Positions 16,876 to 24,059 of a stretch of 64,000 nt of DNA are shown in pieces. Under the pieces are notes generated by a model. It was given only the letters and a program-made list of their open reading frames with translations, was not told the DNA's origin and ran no database searches. The position numbers and the translations under genes were made by a program. This DNA is from Chloroflexota bacterium (GTDB lineage Bacteria; Chloroflexota; Anaerolineae; Anaerolineales; Anaerolineaceae): assembly GCA_029561345.1 (NCBI GenBank), contig JAKQJC010000016.1, positions 1-64,000 of the forward strand, given 5' to 3'. Every line of letters begins with the position of its first letter. Position 1 is the first letter of the stretch.

Positions 16876-17565
16876 TTATAGAGACTCGACAATGCTTACA
16901 ACCAATTTTTCTTGTACTGGCTTATCTAAACCATCAGCCCATACTGTGCAGATGAATTCATAATCTCCAATTTCTGGAGACTCTCTAATCTCTCTTGGCT
17001 CAGTTTGCCTCACCAATGCGGTTGTCATGTAAAAGTCAAACGTATTCGTATCTTTGGCGTGCAAGACCCAGTCTTGACCGCCAGTAAATATAAAGTCTAC
17101 ATTATTTATTTTTTTGAATGTGAAACGATTGTCATTAAGCCAATCTTTGGCTTCTATCACAGGTGAAAGAATAGATTTAGTTTTTGGTGGAGAAAATTCA
17201 AAGCAAATTTGAACTGACTTTGCGGCAACTTCTCCTTCATTCCGAATGACAAGCCAAAATTGTGGGTATCCATGACTTACACGGATTTTTGAAACCAAAG
17301 ACTTCAAGGATTTAACTTTCGATATGGGCAAATCATTCACATTGCCCAATCCGATTTTTATTACAGGTTTGTGATAAATTGCCTGACGAATTTTACTTAA
17401 TTCCCAATAAAGTATGGGAATGCCAAATACTGTGACAAGAACTTGCATCCATCCAGCCACATCTGAATATGACTTTGCGATAAATGCTTGATATATTTGG
17501 CTGAGAGCAAACACAGCCAATACGACAATGCAAAACGAAATAAGCGCGAAACATACTTTTTTCAT
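16876..17565 (-). CDS. Membrane-anchored protein with beta-sandwich-like outer domain
   Basis: This 229-residue protein has two N-terminal membrane helices (about 5-25 and 38-58). A beta-rich domain follows (about 85-225), with a WLVIRNEGEVAAKSV segment typical of Ig-like/CARDB folds. It is first in the A+T-rich operon, 24 bp upstream of the EEP gene. It may act as a sensor or anchor for the enzyme. No family name can be given with confidence. No gene is seen in 17566-17703. Confidence 0.65.
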   Translation of the reverse strand: MKKVCFALISFCIVVLAVFALSQIYQAFIAKSYSDVAGWMQVLVTVFGIPILYWELSKIRQAIYHKPVIKIGLGNVNDLPISKVKSLKSLVSKIRVSHGYPQFWLVIRNEGEVAAKSVQICFEFSPPKTKSILSPVIEAKDWLNDNRFTFKKINNVDFIFTGGQDWVLHAKDTNTFDFYMTTALVRQTEPREIRESPEIGDYEFICTVWADGLDKPVQEKLVVSIVESL

Positions 17566-17703
17566 TATCTTTACTTTATATAAAGGTATCGTATTGCAAA
17601 TATATTAGGTTACTTCAGATTATTTGTGGCCACCAAATCTTAAATGATTATATACCTTGGCCTTTTTAAACACAACCATGATAAGAGGAGTAATTATATG
17701 GCG

Positions 17704-18426
17704 TTACCTGTTTAGAGTTTGATATATTTGATTTGTTTTGTAATCAATCACCTTTATGGTCATGATATCCGCAGCCATTGTCAGGCTATCACGGATCAGC
17801 CTGACCCTACTGTCTGGATCGTAATTCCAGACAACCGGAACCTCCTCGATTTGATAGCCTAACACTCTGGCAATGTGGAGAACTTCCACGTCAAAGGCCA
17901 TGCTGTCAATCACCGATCGGCTGAAAATATCACGCGCCGCTTTGTAGTTGAAAAGCTTGAACCCGCATTGCGTATCCTGGATCCCTGGTACCACCATTTG
18001 AGCCAATGTGTTGAACACCCGGCCAGTAAAATGGCGCTGCTGTGGTTCGCCAAATCGAATGGCGCCTTTCGCCTCCCGACTGGCAATGACAACAGGGGCG
18101 GAAAAACTCATCAGATTGTCGAGCCATTCAATTGGCATGGACAGATCTGCATCGCACATGAACCGATAACGCCCCTCTGAGTGCAGCATACCATAGCGTA
18201 CTGCCCGCCCTTTGCCTCTTGACATCAAAGACACAGCAATAATCTCAGGGTGCAGCTCATGATACTGACAGGCAATTTCAAATGTGGCATCATTGCTGCC
18301 ATTCTCAATTACGAGAACTTCAACCGAATAAGATTTGGTCTTGATCCATTTCAAAATCTTATCCAGACTGGTCGGCAATCTTCTTTCCTCGTTATGTGCT
18401 GGAATGATAATAGATAAATAAGGCAT
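17704..18426 (-). CDS. Polyprenyl-phosphate glycosyltransferase (GT2, DPM1/ALG5-like)
   Basis: This 240-residue GT2 protein starts SIIIPAHNEERRLP. It has ENGSNDAT near 42, the metal-binding CDADLSMP near 92 and QCGFKLF near 153. These are features of dolichyl-phosphate-sugar synthases, which charge a polyprenyl phosphate with mannose or glucose on the inner membrane face. No extra C-terminal membrane segments are present, as in the bacterial Ppm/ALG5 short forms. On this element it can supply the donor for the two GT-C enzymes at 9392 and 11013. It is the last gene of the minus-strand surface-protein operon. Confidence 0.88.
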   Translation of the reverse strand: MPYLSIIIPAHNEERRLPTSLDKILKWIKTKSYSVEVLVIENGSNDATFEIACQYHELHPEIIAVSLMSRGKGRAVRYGMLHSEGRYRFMCDADLSMPIEWLDNLMSFSAPVVIASREAKGAIRFGEPQQRHFTGRVFNTLAQMVVPGIQDTQCGFKLFNYKAARDIFSRSVIDSMAFDVEVLHIARVLGYQIEEVPVVWNYDPDSRVRLIRDSLTMAADIMTIKVIDYKTNQIYQTLNR

Positions 18427-18435
18427 ATGTCCCTC

Positions 18436-19056
18436 CTATGGATATGGGTTTAGTGTTGCTGTCATCACCGGTTGAGGCGGTTGCCCAACAGATGATATTT
18501 CCAAATTGAAACATATGATCGGCAAGTACACCCAGACTGAAGGTGTGAAGTTAAGTGGCTGTGGTGTCCTGGTTGCCGTTGCTGTCGGTGTTGGGGTAGC
18601 TGTTGGCTGCTGTGGTTCTGCTGTCACCTGGACAATCACTGTATGTACAACTATCACGGTAACTTTCTTTTCAACTGGGATGGATACAACCCGCGTCACC
18701 ATGACCGTGCTTTGAACCGTTCGTTCTCTTGTGATTTGCACTGGGATGGTGATATAACGCGCCGGCTGTGTCTGCGTTTTCGTTGGTGTGCGCGTGATGG
18801 TTGGTGTCGGCGTGTTTTGTGGAATCTGGGTTGCCGTTGGTAGGGCCGTGTTTTCCATGGTCGCCGTTGGCATTGCTGTTGGCGTGGCCAAAATTTGTGG
18901 AGCCACAACCGTTGCACCACAAATCGAAATGCCAATCACTGCCACAACGACAATGACAATCACCGATGTGCGAGAACGCTGTGTCTTCCAGCGGTCAATC
19001 TCGTCCGTTGGGTTTGATCCAGCTTCTGCCATGAAAAACGGTGGTTGATTAAACAT
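18436..19056 (-). CDS. Membrane-anchored Thr/Pro-rich surface protein
   Basis: This 206-residue protein has a short cytoplasmic N terminus, one membrane helix (about 31-55) and an outer region with many Thr/Pro pairs (60-95 and 145-165). A Val/Thr-rich beta segment lies between the two linkers. There is no cleavable signal, so it is a type II anchored protein. TPT linkers are typical of secreted Anaerolineae proteins and are likely O-glycosylation targets. AGGATG precedes ATG 19056. It sits between the M23-like and GT2 genes. Confidence 0.7.
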   Translation of the reverse strand: MFNQPPFFMAEAGSNPTDEIDRWKTQRSRTSVIVIVVVAVIGISICGATVVAPQILATPTAMPTATMENTALPTATQIPQNTPTPTITRTPTKTQTQPARYITIPVQITRERTVQSTVMVTRVVSIPVEKKVTVIVVHTVIVQVTAEPQQPTATPTPTATATRTPQPLNFTPSVWVYLPIICFNLEISSVGQPPQPVMTATLNPYP

Positions 19057-19057
19057 A

Positions 19058-20368
19058 TCATCCTACAATTGGCACAAGAGATTTGATCAGTTTATACGCG
19101 CCAATAACCAGTCTGGCCAATTCAGCCAGTATCACTATGGTTATTGCTATCAGTGGAGTTGTCATGTCAAATGTTGATCCAATCAAAATGTAAGTTGCCG
19201 TCAGAGCTTTCTGGACGTTACTGGCAACGGACCCTGAAAACGAACTTTCATACAAGGGGAGGTTGCTCCCGAAAGCAACAATGGCAATATCACTGGCTGA
19301 AAACATGATGTCCCAGAAGTTCACATTTTGTTCTGGAGAAATCCATTCTGGTGGATTGGTTGTTCTATCCCAGTTGATTGGAATCCAGTCCCCGGGTTTG
19401 TATACCGTGGTTCCTTTTGTAAATTCATTATTGGTGATGTTTAGCTTGTAATCTTCAACCATAAAATAATAATCTTGTAACCATTGGTCGCCAACTGGAA
19501 AGCCCCAATGAAGATGGGCAAAATTATCATCTTGTTTTGCATATCCGCAGTTGGCGTCAAATTCTCCTTTAACCAATAAACCAATGGGGTCGCCAGCGGC
19601 ATAAACTTTTCCCTTTGTGATTGGTGTCGTTGGATCCAGGTGAGCATAAAGGTATGGTCCAATTATGGCTGCTTTACTAGTATTGTCATTGTCGCATACA
19701 TAAGTGACCTCGCCTGCCACAGATGCATAAACCATATTAGGTGCGTTACCTGCGGCAGTATCACCATCGGTCATCATATCAATGGCTTTGGCGTTCGCCA
19801 GTTTGAATCCAGGATCATGGACACCGAGGCCGCCATATAAAAATTTGTAACCTTTCAACATCGGAAAAATTGCGCCGTAGTTATCATCAGCCTCATCTGC
19901 TGCATTAGCACCTGCTACGTCAAGGATTGATTTTTCTTCCAACGCCTTTTGCTGTTTTTCAAGCTTCACGATGTAATCAATTTCCAATTGTCTTGGAATC
20001 GGATCATACACTTCAGCAACGAACCCAAGGTTTTTTACAGCGCCTGTAAAGGTGACATAGTATGTCCCACCCCAAGCCATATTGTCTTCAAGATGCCAGC
20101 GCCCGTCATGAGGAACATTAACAAGACAGGCGACATTCGCAGATAACTTTTTTCCAGGTTCGATGACGTCCCACCCGGTGATAGCATAACCCTGGCAAAC
20201 CTCTGGTGGATTCGCAATGATTGCATCTTCAATTGCACCAATGATATGATCTGGCACTGCAACATTATCAGCCGTGTACCATGTGATACCACCATCAGCA
20301 CTGGCAGATTGAACTGCCAGTGCCATTGCCAGAAAGCATAAAATCCAAGCCGCTTTTAATCTGTTCAT
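19058..20368 (-). CDS. Secreted M23-like (LytM) protein with C-terminal membrane anchor
   Basis: This 436-residue protein has a signal peptide (1-24), then an N-terminal domain (30-130) and a LytM-like domain in the middle. YAHLDPTTPITKG and FAHLHWGF supply the distal His motifs. The first zinc motif HxxxD reads AKAID, so the expected His appears to be Ala. A hydrophobic C terminus (about 388-430) forms one or two membrane helices. M23 enzymes cut peptidoglycan crosslinks and are common in conjugation systems and virions. With one ligand missing this copy may be structural or use another residue. Neighbours are spike-like membrane proteins. Confidence 0.75.
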   Translation of the reverse strand: MNRLKAAWILCFLAMALAVQSASADGGITWYTADNVAVPDHIIGAIEDAIIANPPEVCQGYAITGWDVIEPGKKLSANVACLVNVPHDGRWHLEDNMAWGGTYYVTFTGAVKNLGFVAEVYDPIPRQLEIDYIVKLEKQQKALEEKSILDVAGANAADEADDNYGAIFPMLKGYKFLYGGLGVHDPGFKLANAKAIDMMTDGDTAAGNAPNMVYASVAGEVTYVCDNDNTSKAAIIGPYLYAHLDPTTPITKGKVYAAGDPIGLLVKGEFDANCGYAKQDDNFAHLHWGFPVGDQWLQDYYFMVEDYKLNITNNEFTKGTTVYKPGDWIPINWDRTTNPPEWISPEQNVNFWDIMFSASDIAIVAFGSNLPLYESSFSGSVASNVQKALTATYILIGSTFDMTTPLIAITIVILAELARLVIGAYKLIKSLVPIVG

Positions 20369-20375
20369 ACTCCAC

Positions 20376-22928
20376 CTATGAGTTCATACCTGGTGCAATC
20401 CAACGTTCATAGACATAAAAGATGACACCAAAAATGGATCCCAAGTTAATAATCAGTTGTATCCAAGGCATGATGCCAGTTGAAACAAACAGGTTTATGA
20501 CAAAGCATAATGCGCCCGCATTGGTCTCACCAACTACACTTGTCAACGGCGTGCTGCAATCCATGCTTGGACCTTCTCCACCTCCTGTCAGACTGATATT
20601 CAATCCACCACCATTGAGTGGACCATTCTGCGGATTGGTGATGAACTTGATTGGATTTGTGTAATCGTTGACACCTGGTAACGTTTGGTTGCCCCACGGG
20701 TAGGCGCTGACCATAACACGTACAATGTCGATTGATTCACGCACTTCATTGATTGGCCCGAATGGATACCGATCATCCAGGACATGCGGGAGAGCGGCTA
20801 TAGTTTGAGCATGGCGAGGTTGGAACGAAACAAAATTGATCGCCTGGCACCGCTCGTACTCAAACCACGCACCGACCCACAGCCAATCAAGGCCGCCTGG
20901 AGGATCGCAGTCAAGGAAACCTGCGGCGGGTGTTGTCAACGGTCCGGGTGTCCAGTTAGGGATAGGAGTAAATACGCCACCAGGTGTAACAGTTGGTCCA
21001 CCGGGTGTGATGGTTCCTGTTCTGGTAACATAATAAACCGTTCTTGTCCCAGTCCTCGTAGGTCCAGGTGTCTGGCTTGCCCATGGTGTTCCTGGTGTCA
21101 AGGTTCCTGGAAGGAGTGTGAGTGTCCCTGTTCTTGTTGGGGCGAGAGTGGGTGTGATTGCAGCTGTCGGACCCGCAGTTGGTGTCCCTGCCAAAGCGCA
21201 CGCGCCTGTTGGGATGCCGTTCAATGCCATGGCAACGCCATCATAGTCCGTTGTCACCAATTGGCTTGTGGATCCCAACACAAGTTTATATGTTCCTCCT
21301 GGTATGTTATACCGATATGTGTTTACCCGTGTCCATTCAGATGCCATGGTCGGGTAATCAATGATGGACGGCGTCATATAAAACCTTGCAGACGTCTGGG
21401 TGTTTTCAAGGTAAATATTTGGATGACCACGAATCCAGGTTCGCAGATAAACCATGCCGCCAGCACTGGGAACGGTGATGACCTGGCTGATCGGAGCGGT
21501 ATTGGATGACATCATGGCCGCGCCATACATAGGTTTTACAGGGCCGCCAGAATAGCCCACATTGCTGAAAGCATTCCAGATCCATCCATCTGTCCCCTGT
21601 TCAAAATCACAGTTTTTGATGTAGATTTGACTGGCTGTATATGTCGGGGTGATTGTCCTGGACGGCGTGACAATAACTGGTGTGATCGTACCAGTAACAA
21701 TGCCCGGAGTTCGTGACGGCGTTGGTAGATATTCACCCTGTTCATCGTAATCACACTCAGTTGACCTTGGGGTATAGCCTATGCTGATGTCATCGTAATA
21801 GACTGTCTCAAGCCCGTTTGCATAGAGTTGAAGGCTTGATGGAATTCTGTGAGATAAATGCAAAATGTACGTGCCAGCTGGCAAGTTATATAAAGTACCA
21901 GTGTATAGTTGCCAGTCACTTTCTACTGGCAGTTGCACACTATCAAGCAGATAAATCTTTTCGTTCTGCTCATTGGTCAAATACACTACGGCGGTTGACC
22001 TTGGGTTATATCCCAAAATAAACGCATCCATGAAATGCGTTTGACGGTTACGCGCCCGGACTTTCCAGTAGATGTGGGTGGTTGTCTCTACCGTAAATTG
22101 CTGATAGATATCGCTGCCAAATAGATCTGATACTGGAAACGCACTTCCATGGATCGGGCCAGTTGCCTGGAACTTTTGATTACAGGCCGGGTTCCCGTTG
22201 AAGAACATGTTTTCCAAAAAACCAAGTAATGGTGTGATCCGGCCAAACTTTTCACCGCCATATGTGTATGGTTCATTCAGGGAGTATTTTGTTACAAACG
22301 GATATTGCCCTTCCTGCCATGGCGTTTGATCTTCAGAAAATTCCATGTCGCCGTCAACGATCAGGTTGTCAAAAGTTTCCACGATACCGCTGTTATTTCC
22401 ATAGCAGTATCCTTCAACTGATGCGCCAATCTTTCCTGACGGGCCTTCCCATGAATCGTAATCGCGCCGGTAATACTCAAGGCTTACTGAGTTTGAAGCG
22501 TATATGGTCTTATGCGCCAAATCTCTTGGACGGATCCCAAAGGCGTATTGATCATATAAATTGTTGTCCCAATTTTTGTTATAGTTGACCCACGTCCCCC
22601 ATGTGATTGTGGTTCCACCTTCGACGCCTTCAACTTTTATACCCCACTGGGCATAATTGTTTTGCACAATGGTATTCCTGGTAACTTTCGCACTGGCAAT
22701 CATATTGGATCCGCATGGGGCCAGTGTGACGGTGCAAGAACTTCCATAAGAAGCCTCGCACGATGGAGTGTAACTATAATACCAGTATTGCGCGTAAGCC
22801 TGGCTTGTGGGTGTTACGGTTGGGGTGCTAGTTGCCTGGAAAAGAGGGCTGGCACTGACGGGAACGACAAATAAAGCCGCCAGTGCCAGCATGGAAATGA
22901 TAGTGAGGACTGTCAGACGCTGTTTCAT
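20376..22928 (-). CDS. Large spike-like surface protein with signal peptide and C-terminal anchor
   Basis: This 850-residue protein has a signal peptide ending VSA-SP (about 26) and a short TPT linker. Several beta-sandwich domains follow, with NLIVDGDMEF near 190 and NCDFEQGTDGW near 440, resembling carbohydrate-binding CBM4/9-like modules. Long Thr/Pro/Gly linkers lie at about 410-435 and 585-680. A Cys-containing domain follows, then a C-terminal membrane helix (about 815-840) with a short basic tail. The layout resembles a membrane-anchored attachment protein. It is the largest product of the element. Its N terminus shares VSASPL and TPTVTPT with the small protein at 23406. Confidence 0.75.
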   Translation of the reverse strand: MKQRLTVLTIISMLALAALFVVPVSASPLFQATSTPTVTPTSQAYAQYWYYSYTPSCEASYGSSCTVTLAPCGSNMIASAKVTRNTIVQNNYAQWGIKVEGVEGGTTITWGTWVNYNKNWDNNLYDQYAFGIRPRDLAHKTIYASNSVSLEYYRRDYDSWEGPSGKIGASVEGYCYGNNSGIVETFDNLIVDGDMEFSEDQTPWQEGQYPFVTKYSLNEPYTYGGEKFGRITPLLGFLENMFFNGNPACNQKFQATGPIHGSAFPVSDLFGSDIYQQFTVETTTHIYWKVRARNRQTHFMDAFILGYNPRSTAVVYLTNEQNEKIYLLDSVQLPVESDWQLYTGTLYNLPAGTYILHLSHRIPSSLQLYANGLETVYYDDISIGYTPRSTECDYDEQGEYLPTPSRTPGIVTGTITPVIVTPSRTITPTYTASQIYIKNCDFEQGTDGWIWNAFSNVGYSGGPVKPMYGAAMMSSNTAPISQVITVPSAGGMVYLRTWIRGHPNIYLENTQTSARFYMTPSIIDYPTMASEWTRVNTYRYNIPGGTYKLVLGSTSQLVTTDYDGVAMALNGIPTGACALAGTPTAGPTAAITPTLAPTRTGTLTLLPGTLTPGTPWASQTPGPTRTGTRTVYYVTRTGTITPGGPTVTPGGVFTPIPNWTPGPLTTPAAGFLDCDPPGGLDWLWVGAWFEYERCQAINFVSFQPRHAQTIAALPHVLDDRYPFGPINEVRESIDIVRVMVSAYPWGNQTLPGVNDYTNPIKFITNPQNGPLNGGGLNISLTGGGEGPSMDCSTPLTSVVGETNAGALCFVINLFVSTGIMPWIQLIINLGSIFGVIFYVYERWIAPGMNS

Positions 22929-22931
22929 GAC

Positions 22932-23108
22932 CTACCGACCGCCGCCGCCCAGGCTGCCAAAAGCATTTTTGATTGCTTTCACAACCCAGTTGACGAGACC
23001 AAAGCCAACGGTGATACCGATTGGCAACGCGAAAATGGGGAACAGCTGCGAGGCCAGAGGCCCCGCTTGCGCCAACGCGCCCATGATGTCGAAACTGAAG
23101 GACAACAT
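22932..23108 (-). CDS. 58-residue membrane microprotein with Gly-rich tail
   Basis: The frame from ATG 23108 to TAG 22932 is preceded by AGGAGGTG. It encodes a hydrophobic protein with a membrane helix (about 20-42), a KAIKN basic boundary and a GGGGR C terminus. Its size, single helix, basic end and place beside a large anchored spike resemble small coat or scaffold proteins of membrane viruses and filamentous phages, or pilin-like subunits. This likeness is structural only. It was found by reading the gap between annotated neighbours. Confidence 0.6.
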   Translation of the reverse strand: MLSFSFDIMGALAQAGPLASQLFPIFALPIGITVGFGLVNWVVKAIKNAFGSLGGGGR

Positions 23109-23159
23109 ATATACACCTCCTGAGTGTGTTATAAAGGATTGGTGAGAAGTCCGACATCC

Positions 23160-23315
23160 TCACTGCTTATTCAACCAACCGATGAACTCGCTGCACAAAT
23201 AAATCACGGATCCTACGATCCCGAACACAAGTGTGAAAACAGCAAGCCACATCATGGGCTGGCCAAATACCAAAATTACAGACTGCTGAAAATCTACCCA
23301 GAGAGACCCAGTCAC
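23160..23315 (-). CDS. 51-residue membrane microprotein
   Basis: A GTG start at 23315 is preceded by AAGGAGG, and the frame ends at TGA 23160. One long hydrophobic segment (about 13-45) contains a MMW motif, with short polar ends. The start overlaps the previous stop as GTGA, so the gene is translationally coupled to the 40-residue protein. Unknown family; with its neighbours it forms a run of three microproteins. Confidence 0.6.
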   Translation of the reverse strand: MTGSLWVDFQQSVILVFGQPMMWLAVFTLVFGIVGSVIYLCSEFIGWLNKQ

Positions 23316-23434
23316 AGGACCTCCTTAAACCACTTACTGACAGCAGCCGCCAGAATATAAGCTACTGCAATGAGTGCATAGATAACGCAGAACATCAGGA
23401 TCAATTCAAAGAGTTGTCCTATGAGGGGTTCCAT
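23312..23434 (-). CDS. 40-residue membrane microprotein
   Basis: The frame from ATG 23434 to TGA 23312 encodes an acidic N terminus, one membrane helix (about 8-31) and a KWFKEV basic end. It begins inside the 3' end of the gene at 23406, in another frame, and couples to the next gene by GTGA. The overlaps on both sides, with an AAAGGA site upstream, support real translation. Unknown function. Confidence 0.55.
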   Translation of the reverse strand: MEPLIGQLFELILMFCVIYALIAVAYILAAAVSKWFKEVL

Positions 23435-23726
23435 CCATTGTGTCCTTTACGCCTTTGGCCAATGATAGGATTCCATTGATACTGAGTTCAATCAGCAGGA
23501 TCAGGGCAATTGTTATTTCACCGAAAGAAAACGACCGTTCCACTCTCACCGTCGCGCCACTGGGGAGGGGCAGATCTGCGCGGTAGGCGAGAGTAGGCGT
23601 GGCCGTCCTGGTTGCCGTTGGCGTCACAGTTGGTGTTCCTGACTGCTCCAGGGGTGACGCTGAAACAGGCGAAAACATCAAAAGTAAAAGGCCTGCGAGA
23701 ATCGCCAACAATGCAACTTTCTTCAT
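23406..23726 (-). CDS. Small secreted Thr/Pro protein with C-terminal membrane helix
   Basis: This 106-residue protein is taken from ATG 23726, giving a clean signal peptide MKKVALLAILAG...VSA; a start at 23753 would add nine residues. A TPT linker (30-50) follows, then a short beta segment and a membrane helix (about 70-92). The mature N terminus repeats the VSASPL/TPTVTPT pattern of the 850-residue protein, so the two leaders share ancestry. Probably a small anchored envelope component. Confidence 0.65.
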   Translation of the reverse strand: MKKVALLAILAGLLLLMFSPVSASPLEQSGTPTVTPTATRTATPTLAYRADLPLPSGATVRVERSFSFGEITIALILLIELSINGILSLAKGVKDTMDGTPHRTTL

Positions 23727-23758
23727 GTCCAAATGGTAACAAATTGTTGCCATTTAGG

Positions 23759-24058
23759 CTATTGTGAAAATTTGAAAACCTTTACCATCCCCCGTATAAA
23801 AATGAGCAAGAAAATTACTATTTGTCCTGCTGTCACCTGATAAATAACTTTGGTATTGTTTGCGACGTCCTGACTATAAGGTTCAGGGTCCACCGGTGCT
23901 GCAATGATTGATGAGTAACCGAATGGGCCTGTCCAGGCAGTGAGCGTGTACCCACTGCCTGATACTGGTTGCAGTTCGGTCAATGGCTGCCCACGTAACC
24001 ACAGATCAGATCCAGTCTGGGCAGCAATCATGCAGACAATCAAGAGAAGGGAACTCAC
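23759..24058 (-). CDS. Small secreted membrane-anchored protein
   Basis: This 99-residue protein has a GTG start at 24058, just after the fibre-like gene stop. A signal-like hydrophobic N terminus (1-14) is followed by a short outer domain with an Ala/Trp/Gly-rich part. A C-terminal membrane helix (about 72-93) ends with basic residues. Its build (signal, small ectodomain, C-terminal anchor) repeats that of its neighbours. No family is recognised. Confidence 0.6.
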   Translation of the reverse strand: MSSLLLIVCMIAAQTGSDLWLRGQPLTELQPVSGSGYTLTAWTGPFGYSSIIAAPVDPEPYSQDVANNTKVIYQVTAGQIVIFLLIFIRGMVKVFKFSQ

Positions 24059-24059
24059 G

